Source: Spirochaetaceae bacterium (GTDB taxonomy: Bacteria; Spirochaetota; Spirochaetia; Treponematales; Treponemataceae). From it: 64,000 nucleotides of DNA. Position 1 is the stretch's first letter; the number at the start of each line of letters is the position of its first letter. Shown piece by piece: positions 8,764 through 16,506 of this stretch. The translations under genes were made by a program, and so were the position numbers. Under the pieces are notes generated by a model. It did no database searches. It saw only the letters and a program-made list of their open reading frames with translations, and had not been told where the DNA came from. The stretch lies in assembly GCA_017936665.1 (NCBI GenBank), contig JAGBFB010000029.1, positions 1 through 64,000 on the forward strand, given 5' to 3'.

Positions 8764-8895
8764 ATGCCATATTTCAGATTGTAGTATTGTTTATTTTAAA
8801 GTAAAGTATGCCATATTTCAGATTGTCGTATTGTTTATTTTAAAGTAAAGTATGCCATATTACAATCTGTAGTATGTCATATTTTAGTCTAAAAT
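8764..8895. repeat. 44-bp tandem repeat, 2 full copies plus a partial
   Basis: Copies start at 8764, 8808 and 8852 with ATGCCATATT. The first two are almost identical over 44 bp (one visible A to C change); the third diverges after the first ten bases and then runs into an inverted copy ending ATATGGC near 8900. There are no spacers between copies, so this is not a CRISPR array. Confidence 0.8.
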
Positions 8896-8919
8896 ATGGC
8901 AATAAAAATTTTTTAATTA

Positions 8920-9068
8920 GACAAAAATCGCAGGATAAATTGTGTCCAATTTTTTGTGCAGTTCAAATACCTATGCTCGTTAGTACTGTACTTCACTTGC
9001 AAACCTTCGCATTGCCATTTTTTTTCTTATGTGTTTTCTAATTCACAGTTTGTTGCGATTTTTTAGTC
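8920..9068. repeat. 149-bp imperfect palindrome
   Basis: The outer arms are GACAAAAATCGCA...TTGTG at 8920-8944 and CACAG...TGCGATTTTTTAGTC at 9044-9068, complementary with a few gaps. The inner right side (about 9011-9040, GCCATTTT...TTATGTGTTTTCT) resembles 6935-6960 of the ptsI-eamA palindrome. The two are therefore probably members of one repeat family that lie outside and inside the island. Confidence 0.6.
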
Positions 9069-9358
9069 ATTGTGCGATTACACATTGTTTCTTGCTTTTT
9101 GGGGAAAGTTGGTGAGATTAGGCATGTATTGTGAAATAACAAATTAGGAACTCATATTATACTTTTTAGTTTATATGTTTTTCATGGTAATTAGTTCTAT
9201 TAATTCATCTTTGAAAATTTATTTGTAAATATTTTTGAGATTTATTAATTTACATGAGCATATAAAAAGTTAAATAAAAATGTACAATTATTCGCATAAA
9301 GAAATACAGTCTTTTAAAAGATAGATGATTAAAACTTCTACAAAAAGAAAAGATTTAA

Positions 9359-9661
9359 TTATTGCAAATATTTGGTTATTATGGAAAGTAATTCTTCTCT
9401 CAGCATAATTATGTGTTCTTTAGTTGAATCATTAATATCTTCTATAAATGGATTTTCAATAAACAATTGAAATGGAAGAATATTTAATCCTGTACATATT
9501 GAATCTAAAACTTTGATCGATGGAAAGTATTTTCCATTTTCAAGTCCATTATAATAATTAGTTGAAACATTTATTATTTCAGCAACATCCATCTGTGTAA
9601 GATTTTTTTGAGTTCTATAAAATCTTATATTGTCAATAAAAATTTTTTGTAAATAATACAT
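9359..9661 (-). CDS. XRE-family transcriptional regulator
   Basis: A 100-residue protein with a Cro/CI-type helix-turn-helix: IRFYRTQKNLTQMDVAEIINVS, then TNYYNGLENGKYFPSIKVLDSICTGLNI (roughly residues 12-60), and a ~40-residue tail that may dimerise. It is transcribed away from the carrier-protein gene at 9772, with 110 bases between them that contain repeated TTGTT-CTA-AG-like boxes. The natural reading is a local regulator of the island's first transcription unit. The effector is unknown. Confidence 0.88.
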   Translation of the reverse strand: MYYLQKIFIDNIRFYRTQKNLTQMDVAEIINVSTNYYNGLENGKYFPSIKVLDSICTGLNILPFQLFIENPFIEDINDSTKEHIIMLREELLSIITKYLQ

Positions 9662-9713
9662 TTCATTATTTTAAAATGTATTATAAAAAAATAAAATAGA
9701 GTACAACTTTGTT

Positions 9714-9761
9714 ATTCTATAGTGTCACTGTATTGTTCTACAGAAAAATCAAAAGTATAAT
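9714..9761 (+). promoter_or_regulatory. Promoter and candidate XRE operator of island unit 1
   Basis: TTGTTC (9733-9738), a 17-base spacer and a consensus TATAAT (9756-9761) precede the carrier-protein ATG at 9772, giving a leader of only a few bases. Two similar boxes, TTGTTATTCTATAG (about 9710-9723) and TTGTTCTACAG (9733-9743), form a direct repeat with the second covering the -35. This is a plausible operator for the divergent XRE protein. Confidence 0.45.
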
Positions 9762-9771
9762 TTTTATCAAC

Positions 9772-10035
9772 ATGGAAAATATAGAGGAAACTGTATTAAA
9801 TTTACATACAAAACTCATGTATGAACAAGGTATAAAACAACAATCTTCTCCTGAATTAGAGCTTCGACCTAGAAATGGAATTACATCATCAACAATTGTT
9901 TCATTAATTTTAGACATTGAAGATGTACTAAATATACAATTAGATAATTACATTTATGAGATTAGAAAATGCAAAACAATTTCCGATTTCATATTAATTA
10001 TTGAGACTGCTTTTAGTGATTTTAGAGGAGCATAA
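9772..10035 (+). CDS. Stand-alone acyl/aminoacyl carrier protein
   Basis: An 87-residue acidic protein with the four-helix carrier-protein pattern. The phosphopantetheine site is best placed at Ser39 in GITSSTIVSLILDIED, which aligns with GLDSLxLVELxLxLED of ordinary carrier proteins; the usual Asp before the Ser is replaced by Thr38. The ATG at 9772 is chosen because the TATAAT box ends ten bases before it; an upstream in-frame TTG would put the promoter inside the gene. It is followed after three bases by a phosphopantetheinyl transferase. With the aaRS-like ligase at 19208 it suggests an aminoacyl carrier rather than a fatty-acid ACP. No Shine-Dalgarno sequence is visible. Confidence 0.72.
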   Translation: MENIEETVLNLHTKLMYEQGIKQQSSPELELRPRNGITSSTIVSLILDIEDVLNIQLDNYIYEIRKCKTISDFILIIETAFSDFRGA

Positions 10036-10038
10036 CAT

Positions 10039-10464
10039 ATGGAAATATATTTATTTTCTAATATTACTCTTGATGATAATGAAGTATCAAAAGATGCCAT
10101 AAAAAAAGTAAAAAAAATTGCTAAAGAAAATCATATATTTCAATTAGGCATTAAATATAAAAAATATGGCAAACCTTACTTTTCTAAAGAAAAAAAAGTT
10201 CATTTTAATATTTCACATACAATGGGAATAACAGCTATTTGTTTTAGTAATAGAGAAATAGGTATAGATATAGAAAGGGCTGATTATTTTAATGAAAAAA
10301 TAATTACTAATTTCTTTAATAAGGCAGAAAAAAAAGAAATTGCAAAATACAGTAAAAACAAAAATGAAGAAAAAATGAAAGCAGTTGAAATATGGACACG
10401 AAAAGAAGCTATTGGCAAATGTAGAGGAGAGGGACTTGTTTTAACAAGGCAGATAAAATTATGA
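10039..10464 (+). CDS. Sfp-type 4'-phosphopantetheinyl transferase (short)
   Basis: Transfers the phosphopantetheine arm of CoA to a carrier-protein serine. The family motifs are present: FNISHT, GIDIE (Asp77, Glu79, magnesium ligands) and WTRKEAIGKCRGEGL (Trp119 to Leu133, with Glu123). At 141 residues it is much shorter than Sfp (about 220), ending soon after the KEA motif, so it is a compact form or has lost the C-terminal lobe. It has a GAGGAG ribosome binding site, follows the carrier-protein gene by three bases and overlaps the next gene by four. Its obvious client is the carrier protein next door. Confidence 0.85.
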   Translation: MEIYLFSNITLDDNEVSKDAIKKVKKIAKENHIFQLGIKYKKYGKPYFSKEKKVHFNISHTMGITAICFSNREIGIDIERADYFNEKIITNFFNKAEKKEIAKYSKNKNEEKMKAVEIWTRKEAIGKCRGEGLVLTRQIKL

Positions 10465-11507
10465 AAATAAAATTTATTGGTTTTGATGATTTATTAGTAT
10501 CTGATGAATACATTAATGATATAAAAAACAACGCTCCATATATTATGAGTATCGGACTATGTTTAAATAGTAGTTGTATATATAACTGTATTTATTGCTA
10601 CGCACGCAATAGTAAAAGTATGATACAAAATAAACTTAATTTTGCGACATATAAAAAAATTATTTTAGAGGCAAAAAATTTAGATTGTAAAACGGTAATA
10701 ATAACGGGTGTTTCATCCCCCTCAGAACCTTTAGAATCAGAATATTTAATAGATATTATAAAACTAATTTCTAAGGTTGGAATGAAAACTGTCATTTATT
10801 CTAATGCGTACATATTAGGGAATGATATTCTTTGTAAGCGAATTCATAAAATTTCATCCATTGAATTAGCGAGATTTTTATTTAAACATAATGTATCTCT
10901 AATGGTTAGTTGTGATTCCATATATGAAGATGATTATAATAAAATTGTTCAAAATAATGCATTTTCATCATTTAAAATAGCAGAACGAAATTTATGTGAG
11001 GTGGGATTTTTAGGAAAGAAAAATAATGATGGAATTGAAACTAGAATAGCTATAAGTACGGTTATATCAAAAATTAATATAAACTATCTCGGAGAAATGC
11101 AAAATTATTTTCATAATAAAAATTGGCAATTCATTTGTAAATTTCCTAGTTTGATGGGGAATACGTTGCTATACAAAAATTTATTTTTCAGTAGCCAAGA
11201 AGTTATAGAATTAAAAGAAAAAACATCAAATAAATTTACTGACAAAACAGAAACCCTTGCTATTTCATCTAACATTCATGGTGAAAAGTACTGCTTAATA
11301 AATCAATTAGGGATTGCTATTGACGGAGAAGGTCATGTTCTTTCTTGTTTATCAGGGAATAGAATATTAAGAGGTAAAAATATTCATAATACATCTTTAA
11401 AAAATTTGATTATAGAAAAAAGAAAAAGCTATAAAATAAAGGTGGGTGTATGTCCTAAAAAATTAAAATATTATAAAGTTGAGGAGGAAAAACATGAAGA
11501 TTTATGA
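10461..11507 (+). CDS. Radical SAM protein
   Basis: A 348-residue radical SAM enzyme with CxxxCxxC at residues 39-46 (CIYNCIYC), preceded by a further Cys34. A later GEGHVLSCLSG segment and a terminal VGVCPKKL hold single cysteines, fewer than a full SPASM domain, so at most one extra cluster is likely. The start overlaps the transferase gene by four bases (ATGA). The reaction is not predictable. Within this operon it could oxidise or rearrange a carrier-bound amino acid or a free precursor; BtrN of the butirosin pathway is a radical SAM enzyme in a comparable setting, but no specific similarity to it is claimed. Confidence 0.82.
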   Translation: MKIKFIGFDDLLVSDEYINDIKNNAPYIMSIGLCLNSSCIYNCIYCYARNSKSMIQNKLNFATYKKIILEAKNLDCKTVIITGVSSPSEPLESEYLIDIIKLISKVGMKTVIYSNAYILGNDILCKRIHKISSIELARFLFKHNVSLMVSCDSIYEDDYNKIVQNNAFSSFKIAERNLCEVGFLGKKNNDGIETRIAISTVISKININYLGEMQNYFHNKNWQFICKFPSLMGNTLLYKNLFFSSQEVIELKEKTSNKFTDKTETLAISSNIHGEKYCLINQLGIAIDGEGHVLSCLSGNRILRGKNIHNTSLKNLIIEKRKSYKIKVGVCPKKLKYYKVEEEKHEDL

Positions 11508-12612
11508 TAATACTTTAAGAGAAGGATGTCAGAGTGCCTTAGTTTGTATGTCTAGTAGCCAACGATTAAATGTTTTAGATTCTCAGATTGAAGCTGGGAT
11601 TCAACAAATTGAAATAGGTTTTATTGCAGCAGGTCAAAATGAAGAAAAAACAATAAAATATTCATTACAGAGAAAAAAATATGCCAAACTTTATTGTCTT
11701 GCAAGGTTATTAAAAGATGATATTAATAAATGTCTTGATTTAGGATGTGAAAATGTTACAATTTTTGTTCCAAGTTCTGATAATCTTCTTAAAACAAAGT
11801 TAAATAAAAATATTACAGAAATAGAAAATGATATAGCTTATTTGGTACATTATGCAAATCAAAATGGGTTATCTGTTCGTTTTAGTTGTGAAGATGCAAC
11901 AAGAACACCATTAAAACGTCTTCTTAAATTTTATAGTCTAGCAATAAAATCTGGAGCTCATACAATTAGTGTTCCTGATACTTTTGGAATTGCAACTCCT
12001 CAAAGCTATGGTAAATTGATTAAATTTTTGTCTAAAAATTTAAAATGCAACATTTCAGCACATTGTCATAATGACTTAGGATTGGCTCTTGCAAATTCGT
12101 TATCGTGTTATGAAAATAATGGAAATGAAATACAAACAACAATATATGGACTTGGAGATAGAGTTGGTAATACAGATTTAATACAAGTGATTATTGCTTT
12201 AAAAAGATTTTATAATGAAGAATCAATAAAAACAATATCAAAAATTAAAACACTCTATGATAAGTTTTCCAATATTACAGGTTTTATACCTCCTATAAAT
12301 TTTCCCATAATATCAGAAAATCAATTTTCTCATGAATCTGGTTTACATGTTAAAGCCTTAATCAATAATAATCCGTATGAAGCTTTTCCTCCTAAATGGA
12401 TTGATGCAGAACATAAAGTTTTATATGGAGAATTATCAGGTAAAGCGAATATTGAATATTTTTGTAAGAAAAATTGTATTAGTCTTAATTCTCTTGAAAT
12501 TACAGAAGTTCTGAAATGTATAAAAACTTTTTCGTCAGAAAAGAAAAGATATCTTTCTGAATATGAAGTAAATGAAATAATAAAGGAAATAAAAAATCAT
12601 GACAACAAATGA
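11494..12612 (+). CDS. Homocitrate/isopropylmalate synthase-like DRE-TIM acyltransferase
   Basis: A 372-residue enzyme of the HMGL-like superfamily that condenses an acyl-CoA with a 2-oxo acid. Visible are the N-terminal metal/catalytic motif DNTLREG (residues 5-11; the REG form is typical of homocitrate synthases rather than the RDG form), the metal site HCHND (190-194), GLGDRVGN (219-226) and FSHESGLH (278-285). The chosen ATG has a GAGGAGG ribosome binding site. It lacks a long C-terminal LeuA regulatory domain, so leucine feedback is unlikely. It is embedded by overlaps between two radical SAM genes, and its job is probably to supply an oxo-acid precursor. The exact substrate is not predictable. 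Confidence 0.85.
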   Translation: MKIYDNTLREGCQSALVCMSSSQRLNVLDSQIEAGIQQIEIGFIAAGQNEEKTIKYSLQRKKYAKLYCLARLLKDDINKCLDLGCENVTIFVPSSDNLLKTKLNKNITEIENDIAYLVHYANQNGLSVRFSCEDATRTPLKRLLKFYSLAIKSGAHTISVPDTFGIATPQSYGKLIKFLSKNLKCNISAHCHNDLGLALANSLSCYENNGNEIQTTIYGLGDRVGNTDLIQVIIALKRFYNEESIKTISKIKTLYDKFSNITGFIPPINFPIISENQFSHESGLHVKALINNNPYEAFPPKWIDAEHKVLYGELSGKANIEYFCKKNCISLNSLEITEVLKCIKTFSSEKKRYLSEYEVNEIIKEIKNHDNK

Positions 12613-14425
12613 TAAACTTGTAAATAAAGATTATAATATGTTAATACCTAATAATGACATAGGAATGTTATTATTTAAAAATAGAATAACATATCCAGGT
12701 AGATCACTACAAGGGTTTCAAACAGATACAAACAATAAATATAATTTTGAATATTTAGAAGAGCATATTTCTAAAAAAAATATATCAATTGTTTCTCCTA
12801 CTTACATTTGGTGTCACACAAAATTTACGATAGATGTAACATCAATAAATACAGAGCTAAAATCCAAATGTAATTTTGGTAGTTTAGAAAACAATATTTT
12901 AGTAATTCCAATAACAAGAAAAATAATACCTTTGTCAAATATTTTCCATGATATTTTGAGAATTTTACCAGACATTTTAACAATCAACAATGCTGAAATA
13001 ATAGTAAAAAAATATTTATTAGAAAACAACATTAGAGATATATCGGAAAAAGAAATATTAATAAAGATGGAAGAGGAAGGAATCATTAGATACAGTTTAA
13101 ATGATAGAGTAAAATTCCATACAGATTTTATAGATGGTTATTATTATGATTATTATTCAAACCCAATTCCTCATCACCAGATAAAATCGCCTGAACTTGA
13201 TAATTTTAAAATTTCTTTAACTGAAAAATGTAATCAATTATGCACATATTGTTATTATAAAGAAAATAAAGAGATTGAAAGATATAATATGACGGAAGAT
13301 ATTCTCAAAAAGACTATCCATTTTATTTACAGAATGGCAAAATATAAAAAATTAAAAATAGTAAAAATTTCTTGGTGGGGTGGTGACCCTGTTTATTCAG
13401 CAGAATTATTATTGAAAGGCTTGGTATTATGTGAAGAGGTATTAGAAAGTAATAATATTATTGTAAAACACAGTATTACTAGCAGTTTTGTAGATTATTA
13501 TAAAAATCCGTTAGTAATAGAAGCAATAAAAAAATATAATATAGATGTTACGATTAGTTGTGATGGATATCCATCTTTGCATAATAAGCACCGAAAGTTG
13601 ATAGATAATAGAAAATTTCCTTTTTCTAGTTATGATTTAATGGATAAAGCAAGAATACAAATTATTTCCAATTCATATACTTTTACTGAAAAATGTAATT
13701 TTATTGAAAATAATCAAAATTTAAAAAATATAGATAATATATTTAAGGTAAAGCAAAGGTGTACAATATATACCCTTAATGAATTAAGAAATTTTAATAA
13801 GTTATGTAATTATTTTAATACATATAATATTCAATATAGAATTACATTTGCGACTCATAATAGAAATTTAAATGACAAAAAAAAATTTGAGGAAAAAATA
13901 AATTCTCAAATTATTCAAGCACAGAAGCTTCTCATTAAAAATTATCCTAAAACCCTAAATAATGTAAAATCAATTTTTTTAAATATGCTTACTAATCCTA
14001 ATGATGGCATTAATTTTTGTTATTCACGCTGTGGATTTGGTGGAGGTGTAATAATAATAAATACTCAAGGGAAAATTTATTCTTGTCATCGGTTTTGTGA
14101 CATAGACGAGTTTTGTTTAGGAAGCATAGAAGATACTTCTCAGTTTATAGAAAATAATTGTAAAAAATTAAGAAAGCGATGGCTTTGTAATTTTTCACCA
14201 TGTAATAAATGTGCAAAACAATCATATTGTTCAGGCGGTGGTTGTGCTCATGAGGCTTATTATTATAACGGTTCTATTGAAAGTAATGCGGGATGTATAT
14301 CTTCTCAAATTTTAATGAATAAAGCAATTTTAACATATATATATAATATGTTATATCCTTTTATTAATAGAGATGTATTTTGTCTTGAAGATGCATCTTA
14401 TGCTAGACATTGTTGGTATTATTGA
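12599..14425 (+). CDS. Large radical SAM/SPASM protein with N-terminal domain
   Basis: A 608-residue enzyme. Residues 1-200 form an N-terminal region without cysteine motifs, perhaps a substrate- or leader-binding domain. The radical SAM motif CNQLCTYC is at 211-218, followed by WWGGDP near 265. A dense C-terminal SPASM set follows: CYSRC, YSCHRFC, CNFSPCNKC, YCSGGGC and a final AGC, room for two auxiliary clusters. This is the architecture of peptide- or protein-modifying enzymes such as anSMEs and RiPP maturases. The ATG has AAAGGA upstream and overlaps the preceding gene by 14 bases. No precursor peptide gene was found, so the substrate may be the carrier-bound intermediate or a peptide encoded elsewhere. 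Confidence 0.85.
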   Translation: MTTNDKLVNKDYNMLIPNNDIGMLLFKNRITYPGRSLQGFQTDTNNKYNFEYLEEHISKKNISIVSPTYIWCHTKFTIDVTSINTELKSKCNFGSLENNILVIPITRKIIPLSNIFHDILRILPDILTINNAEIIVKKYLLENNIRDISEKEILIKMEEEGIIRYSLNDRVKFHTDFIDGYYYDYYSNPIPHHQIKSPELDNFKISLTEKCNQLCTYCYYKENKEIERYNMTEDILKKTIHFIYRMAKYKKLKIVKISWWGGDPVYSAELLLKGLVLCEEVLESNNIIVKHSITSSFVDYYKNPLVIEAIKKYNIDVTISCDGYPSLHNKHRKLIDNRKFPFSSYDLMDKARIQIISNSYTFTEKCNFIENNQNLKNIDNIFKVKQRCTIYTLNELRNFNKLCNYFNTYNIQYRITFATHNRNLNDKKKFEEKINSQIIQAQKLLIKNYPKTLNNVKSIFLNMLTNPNDGINFCYSRCGFGGGVIIINTQGKIYSCHRFCDIDEFCLGSIEDTSQFIENNCKKLRKRWLCNFSPCNKCAKQSYCSGGGCAHEAYYYNGSIESNAGCISSQILMNKAILTYIYNMLYPFINRDVFCLEDASYARHCWYY

Positions 14426-14428
14426 ATT

Positions 14429-15064
14429 ATGAGTAAAATTATTGTTATTACGGGTATAGATGGAAGTGGAAAATCAACTCAGTGTAAATTAATATATGAA
14501 TATTTATCAAATTTAGGATTTAGAGTTCATAATGTTAGTTTATCCATATCAAAATTGAAATACTATTCGTATTTCTTAGATCTAAAAAAAAGTGTTGCAT
14601 TACAAAATATAAAATTTAAATTTTATCAGAAAGCTATAATTATGGGATTTGAAACTTATATAAAAATAAGAGAAGAAATAATCAATAATTTAGGAAAATA
14701 TGATTTTATTATCATGGATCGATATTGGGAATCTAATGTTTTATATACTAAGTGTAGTTGTAATAAATTTAGATTACTTAAAAGTTTTTTTTCAAATCTA
14801 CCTAAGCCTAACATTTACATTTTTTTAAAAACAAACCCCGAAATAGCATTAGCTAGGATAAGAAAAAGAAATCAATCTATAAAAAAACATGAAAATTTAA
14901 AAAGTCTAAAAAAAATAAATAAATTTTTCATAAAAAATATAAAAAATTATAATTTCATTACCATAGACGGAAATTTATCAAAGAAAAATGTATTTACTGA
15001 AATAAAATTAATAATTAATAATTTGGTTCAAGAAAATATGGATCAAAAGTTAAAAAATAAATAA
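14429..15064 (+). CDS. Thymidylate-kinase-like P-loop kinase
   Basis: A 211-residue P-loop protein. It has the Walker A motif GIDGSGKST (residues 9-17), the DR motif MDRYWES near 98, and a LID-like RIRKRNQSIKKH segment. These are the landmarks of the dTMP kinase fold, but conservation beyond them is weak and the C-terminal half is lysine-rich. It starts three bases after the radical SAM/SPASM gene and ends the first transcription unit of the island. In this setting phosphorylation of a pathway intermediate or of the product (for self-protection) is more likely than a housekeeping role. That is inference. Confidence 0.75.
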   Translation: MSKIIVITGIDGSGKSTQCKLIYEYLSNLGFRVHNVSLSISKLKYYSYFLDLKKSVALQNIKFKFYQKAIIMGFETYIKIREEIINNLGKYDFIIMDRYWESNVLYTKCSCNKFRLLKSFFSNLPKPNIYIFLKTNPEIALARIRKRNQSIKKHENLKSLKKINKFFIKNIKNYNFITIDGNLSKKNVFTEIKLIINNLVQENMDQKLKNK

Positions 15065-15076
15065 GATTGACTTTTT

Positions 15077-15106
15077 TTGTATTTATGTATACAGTTATAC
15101 TATAAT
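15077..15106 (+). promoter_or_regulatory. Promoter with candidate GntR operator
   Basis: A consensus TATAAT (15101-15106) has a weak TTGTAT about 18 bases upstream (15077-15082). Just before the -10 lies the dyad GTATA-N4-TATAC (15087-15100). Short palindromes with a TATAC half-site are common operators of FadR/FCD-type GntR proteins, and such a protein is encoded two genes downstream. Binding here would block RNA polymerase, consistent with autoregulation of unit 2. Confidence 0.5.
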
Positions 15107-15132
15107 ACAGATATATAACGAAGGAGACAGAA

Positions 15133-16506
15133 GTGAAAGAAGTATTACTTAATCATAATACAAATTTGCTAGAAGAGGATATTTACTCATATAAATTACA
15201 AGATGTTGAGAAACCAGAACTTTTTAGAAGTATTTTTCCGTATTCAGAAGTACCTAAAACAGTTTTTAACCATAGACATGTTCCAATGGATATGCCTGAA
15301 AATATTTATATTACAGATACATCTTTTAGAGATGGTCAGCAATCAAGAAGTCCTTATACAAAAGAACAAATTGTTCAACTATATAAATTTTTACATCAAT
15401 TGGGTGGTAAAAAAGGAATAATTCGACAGTGTGAATTTTTTGTTTATTCACAAAAAGATAAAGATGCACTACAAGAGTGTTTATCTCTTGGGTATGTTTT
15501 CCCTGAAATTACAACTTGGATAAGAGCTTCAAAAAAAGATTTTGAAATTGCAAAAAATTTAGGAATTAAAGAAACTGGTATTCTTATGAGCTGTTCGGAT
15601 TATCATATTTTTAATAAAATGGGATTATCCAGAAAACAAGCGATGGAAAAATATTTATCAATAATACGTGAATGCCTAGATTTTGGTATAAAACCCCGAT
15701 GTCATTTGGAAGATATAACTCGTGCAGATTTTTATGGGTTTGTATTACCTTTTGTTTCTGAAATTAAGAAAATATCAGAAGATCATAAAATCCCAATAAA
15801 ATTACGAGTTTGTGATACTTTAGGACTTGGAGTGTCTTATCCTGGAGCTTCTCTTCCAAGAAGTATTCCTGGTATAATTTATGGATTAAGGCATTATGCT
15901 GGATTTTCAAGTGAAACAATTGAATGGCATGGGCATAATGATTTTTATAAAAGTGTTTCAAATGCCTCTACAGCTTGGTTATATGGAGCTGGATCTGTAA
16001 ACTGTTCTCTTCTTGGAATTGGAGAAAGGACTGGAAATGTTCCTTTAGAAGCAATGGTTTTTGAATATGCAAGTTTAAAGGGGACATTGAATGGGATGAA
16101 CCCTAAAATAATAACAGATATAGCAGAATATATTGCAAAAGAAACACATTATCCCATACCTCCAATGACTCCTTTTGTTGGTGAAAATTTTAATGTAACA
16201 AAAGCTGGTATTCATGCTGATGGACTACTAAAAGATGAAGAAATTTATAATATTTTTGATACAGAAAAATTTTTAGGGAAACCACCATTAGTTACAGTTA
16301 GCAATACATCAGGGCTTGCAGGAATTGCATATTGGATTAATAATTATTTTAAATTAAAAGGGAAAAATAAAATTTCTAAAAACGACGAAATAGTTAAAAA
16401 GATAAAATTAACGATTGATAAAGAGTATAGTGATGGGAGAGTAACTTTTATAAGTACAGATGAAATGAAACAACTTATCACAAATTTTGGAGGACAATTT
16501 GAATAA
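15133..16506 (+). CDS. Re-citrate-synthase-like DRE-TIM enzyme
   Basis: A 457-residue protein matching, from memory of the family, the Re-face-specific citrate synthase of Clostridium kluyveri and related anaerobes. It has an N-terminal ~55-residue extension, then DTSFRDGQQ (62-70) with RQCEFF shortly after, ASDYH-like CSDYHIF (154-160), EWHGHND (264-270), GIGERTGN, and the C-terminal GIHADGLLKDEEIYNIFDTEK block characteristic of that group. The reaction would be acetyl-CoA plus oxaloacetate to citrate. The start is GTG with an AAGGAG ribosome binding site. It heads a nine-gene unit and overlaps the GntR gene. It may be a metabolic enzyme captured by the island or may act on another oxo acid. 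Confidence 0.82.
   Translation: MKEVLLNHNTNLLEEDIYSYKLQDVEKPELFRSIFPYSEVPKTVFNHRHVPMDMPENIYITDTSFRDGQQSRSPYTKEQIVQLYKFLHQLGGKKGIIRQCEFFVYSQKDKDALQECLSLGYVFPEITTWIRASKKDFEIAKNLGIKETGILMSCSDYHIFNKMGLSRKQAMEKYLSIIRECLDFGIKPRCHLEDITRADFYGFVLPFVSEIKKISEDHKIPIKLRVCDTLGLGVSYPGASLPRSIPGIIYGLRHYAGFSSETIEWHGHNDFYKSVSNASTAWLYGAGSVNCSLLGIGERTGNVPLEAMVFEYASLKGTLNGMNPKIITDIAEYIAKETHYPIPPMTPFVGENFNVTKAGIHADGLLKDEEIYNIFDTEKFLGKPPLVTVSNTSGLAGIAYWINNYFKLKGKNKISKNDEIVKKIKLTIDKEYSDGRVTFISTDEMKQLITNFGGQFE

Larger units (their letters stand above)
8127..9358. other. Non-coding left flank of the island
   Basis: More than 1.2 kb without a convincing gene. It holds two clean hairpins (8209-8246 and 8367-8405), a 44-bp tandem repeat (8764-8895) and a 149-bp imperfect palindrome (8920-9068). 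An open frame at 8442-8804 could encode 120 residues, but it has no ribosome binding site, is dominated by Phe/Lys/Ile/Leu, and its end is made of the tandem repeat; I regard it as chance. Nothing resembling an integrase or transposase is present. The stretch from 9070 to 9358 shows only AT-rich sequence. Confidence 0.6.

Noticed and set aside
8442-8804. 120-residue open frame in the island flank
   Set aside because: No ribosome binding site, extreme Phe/Lys/Ile composition, and its last ~13 codons are the 44-bp tandem repeat. Probably chance in AT-rich DNA.
8764-8895. CRISPR-like array
   Set aside because: Only two full units in direct contact without spacers, and no cas genes.
9662-9771. 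Short RiPP precursor gene between the XRE and carrier-protein genes
   Set aside because: No open frame with a ribosome binding site; the region is occupied by promoter elements of both genes.
15133-16506. Ordinary leuA (2-isopropylmalate synthase)
   Set aside because: It lacks the C-terminal allosteric domain and carries the long N-terminus and GIHADGLLKDEEIYNIF block of the Re-citrate synthase group.
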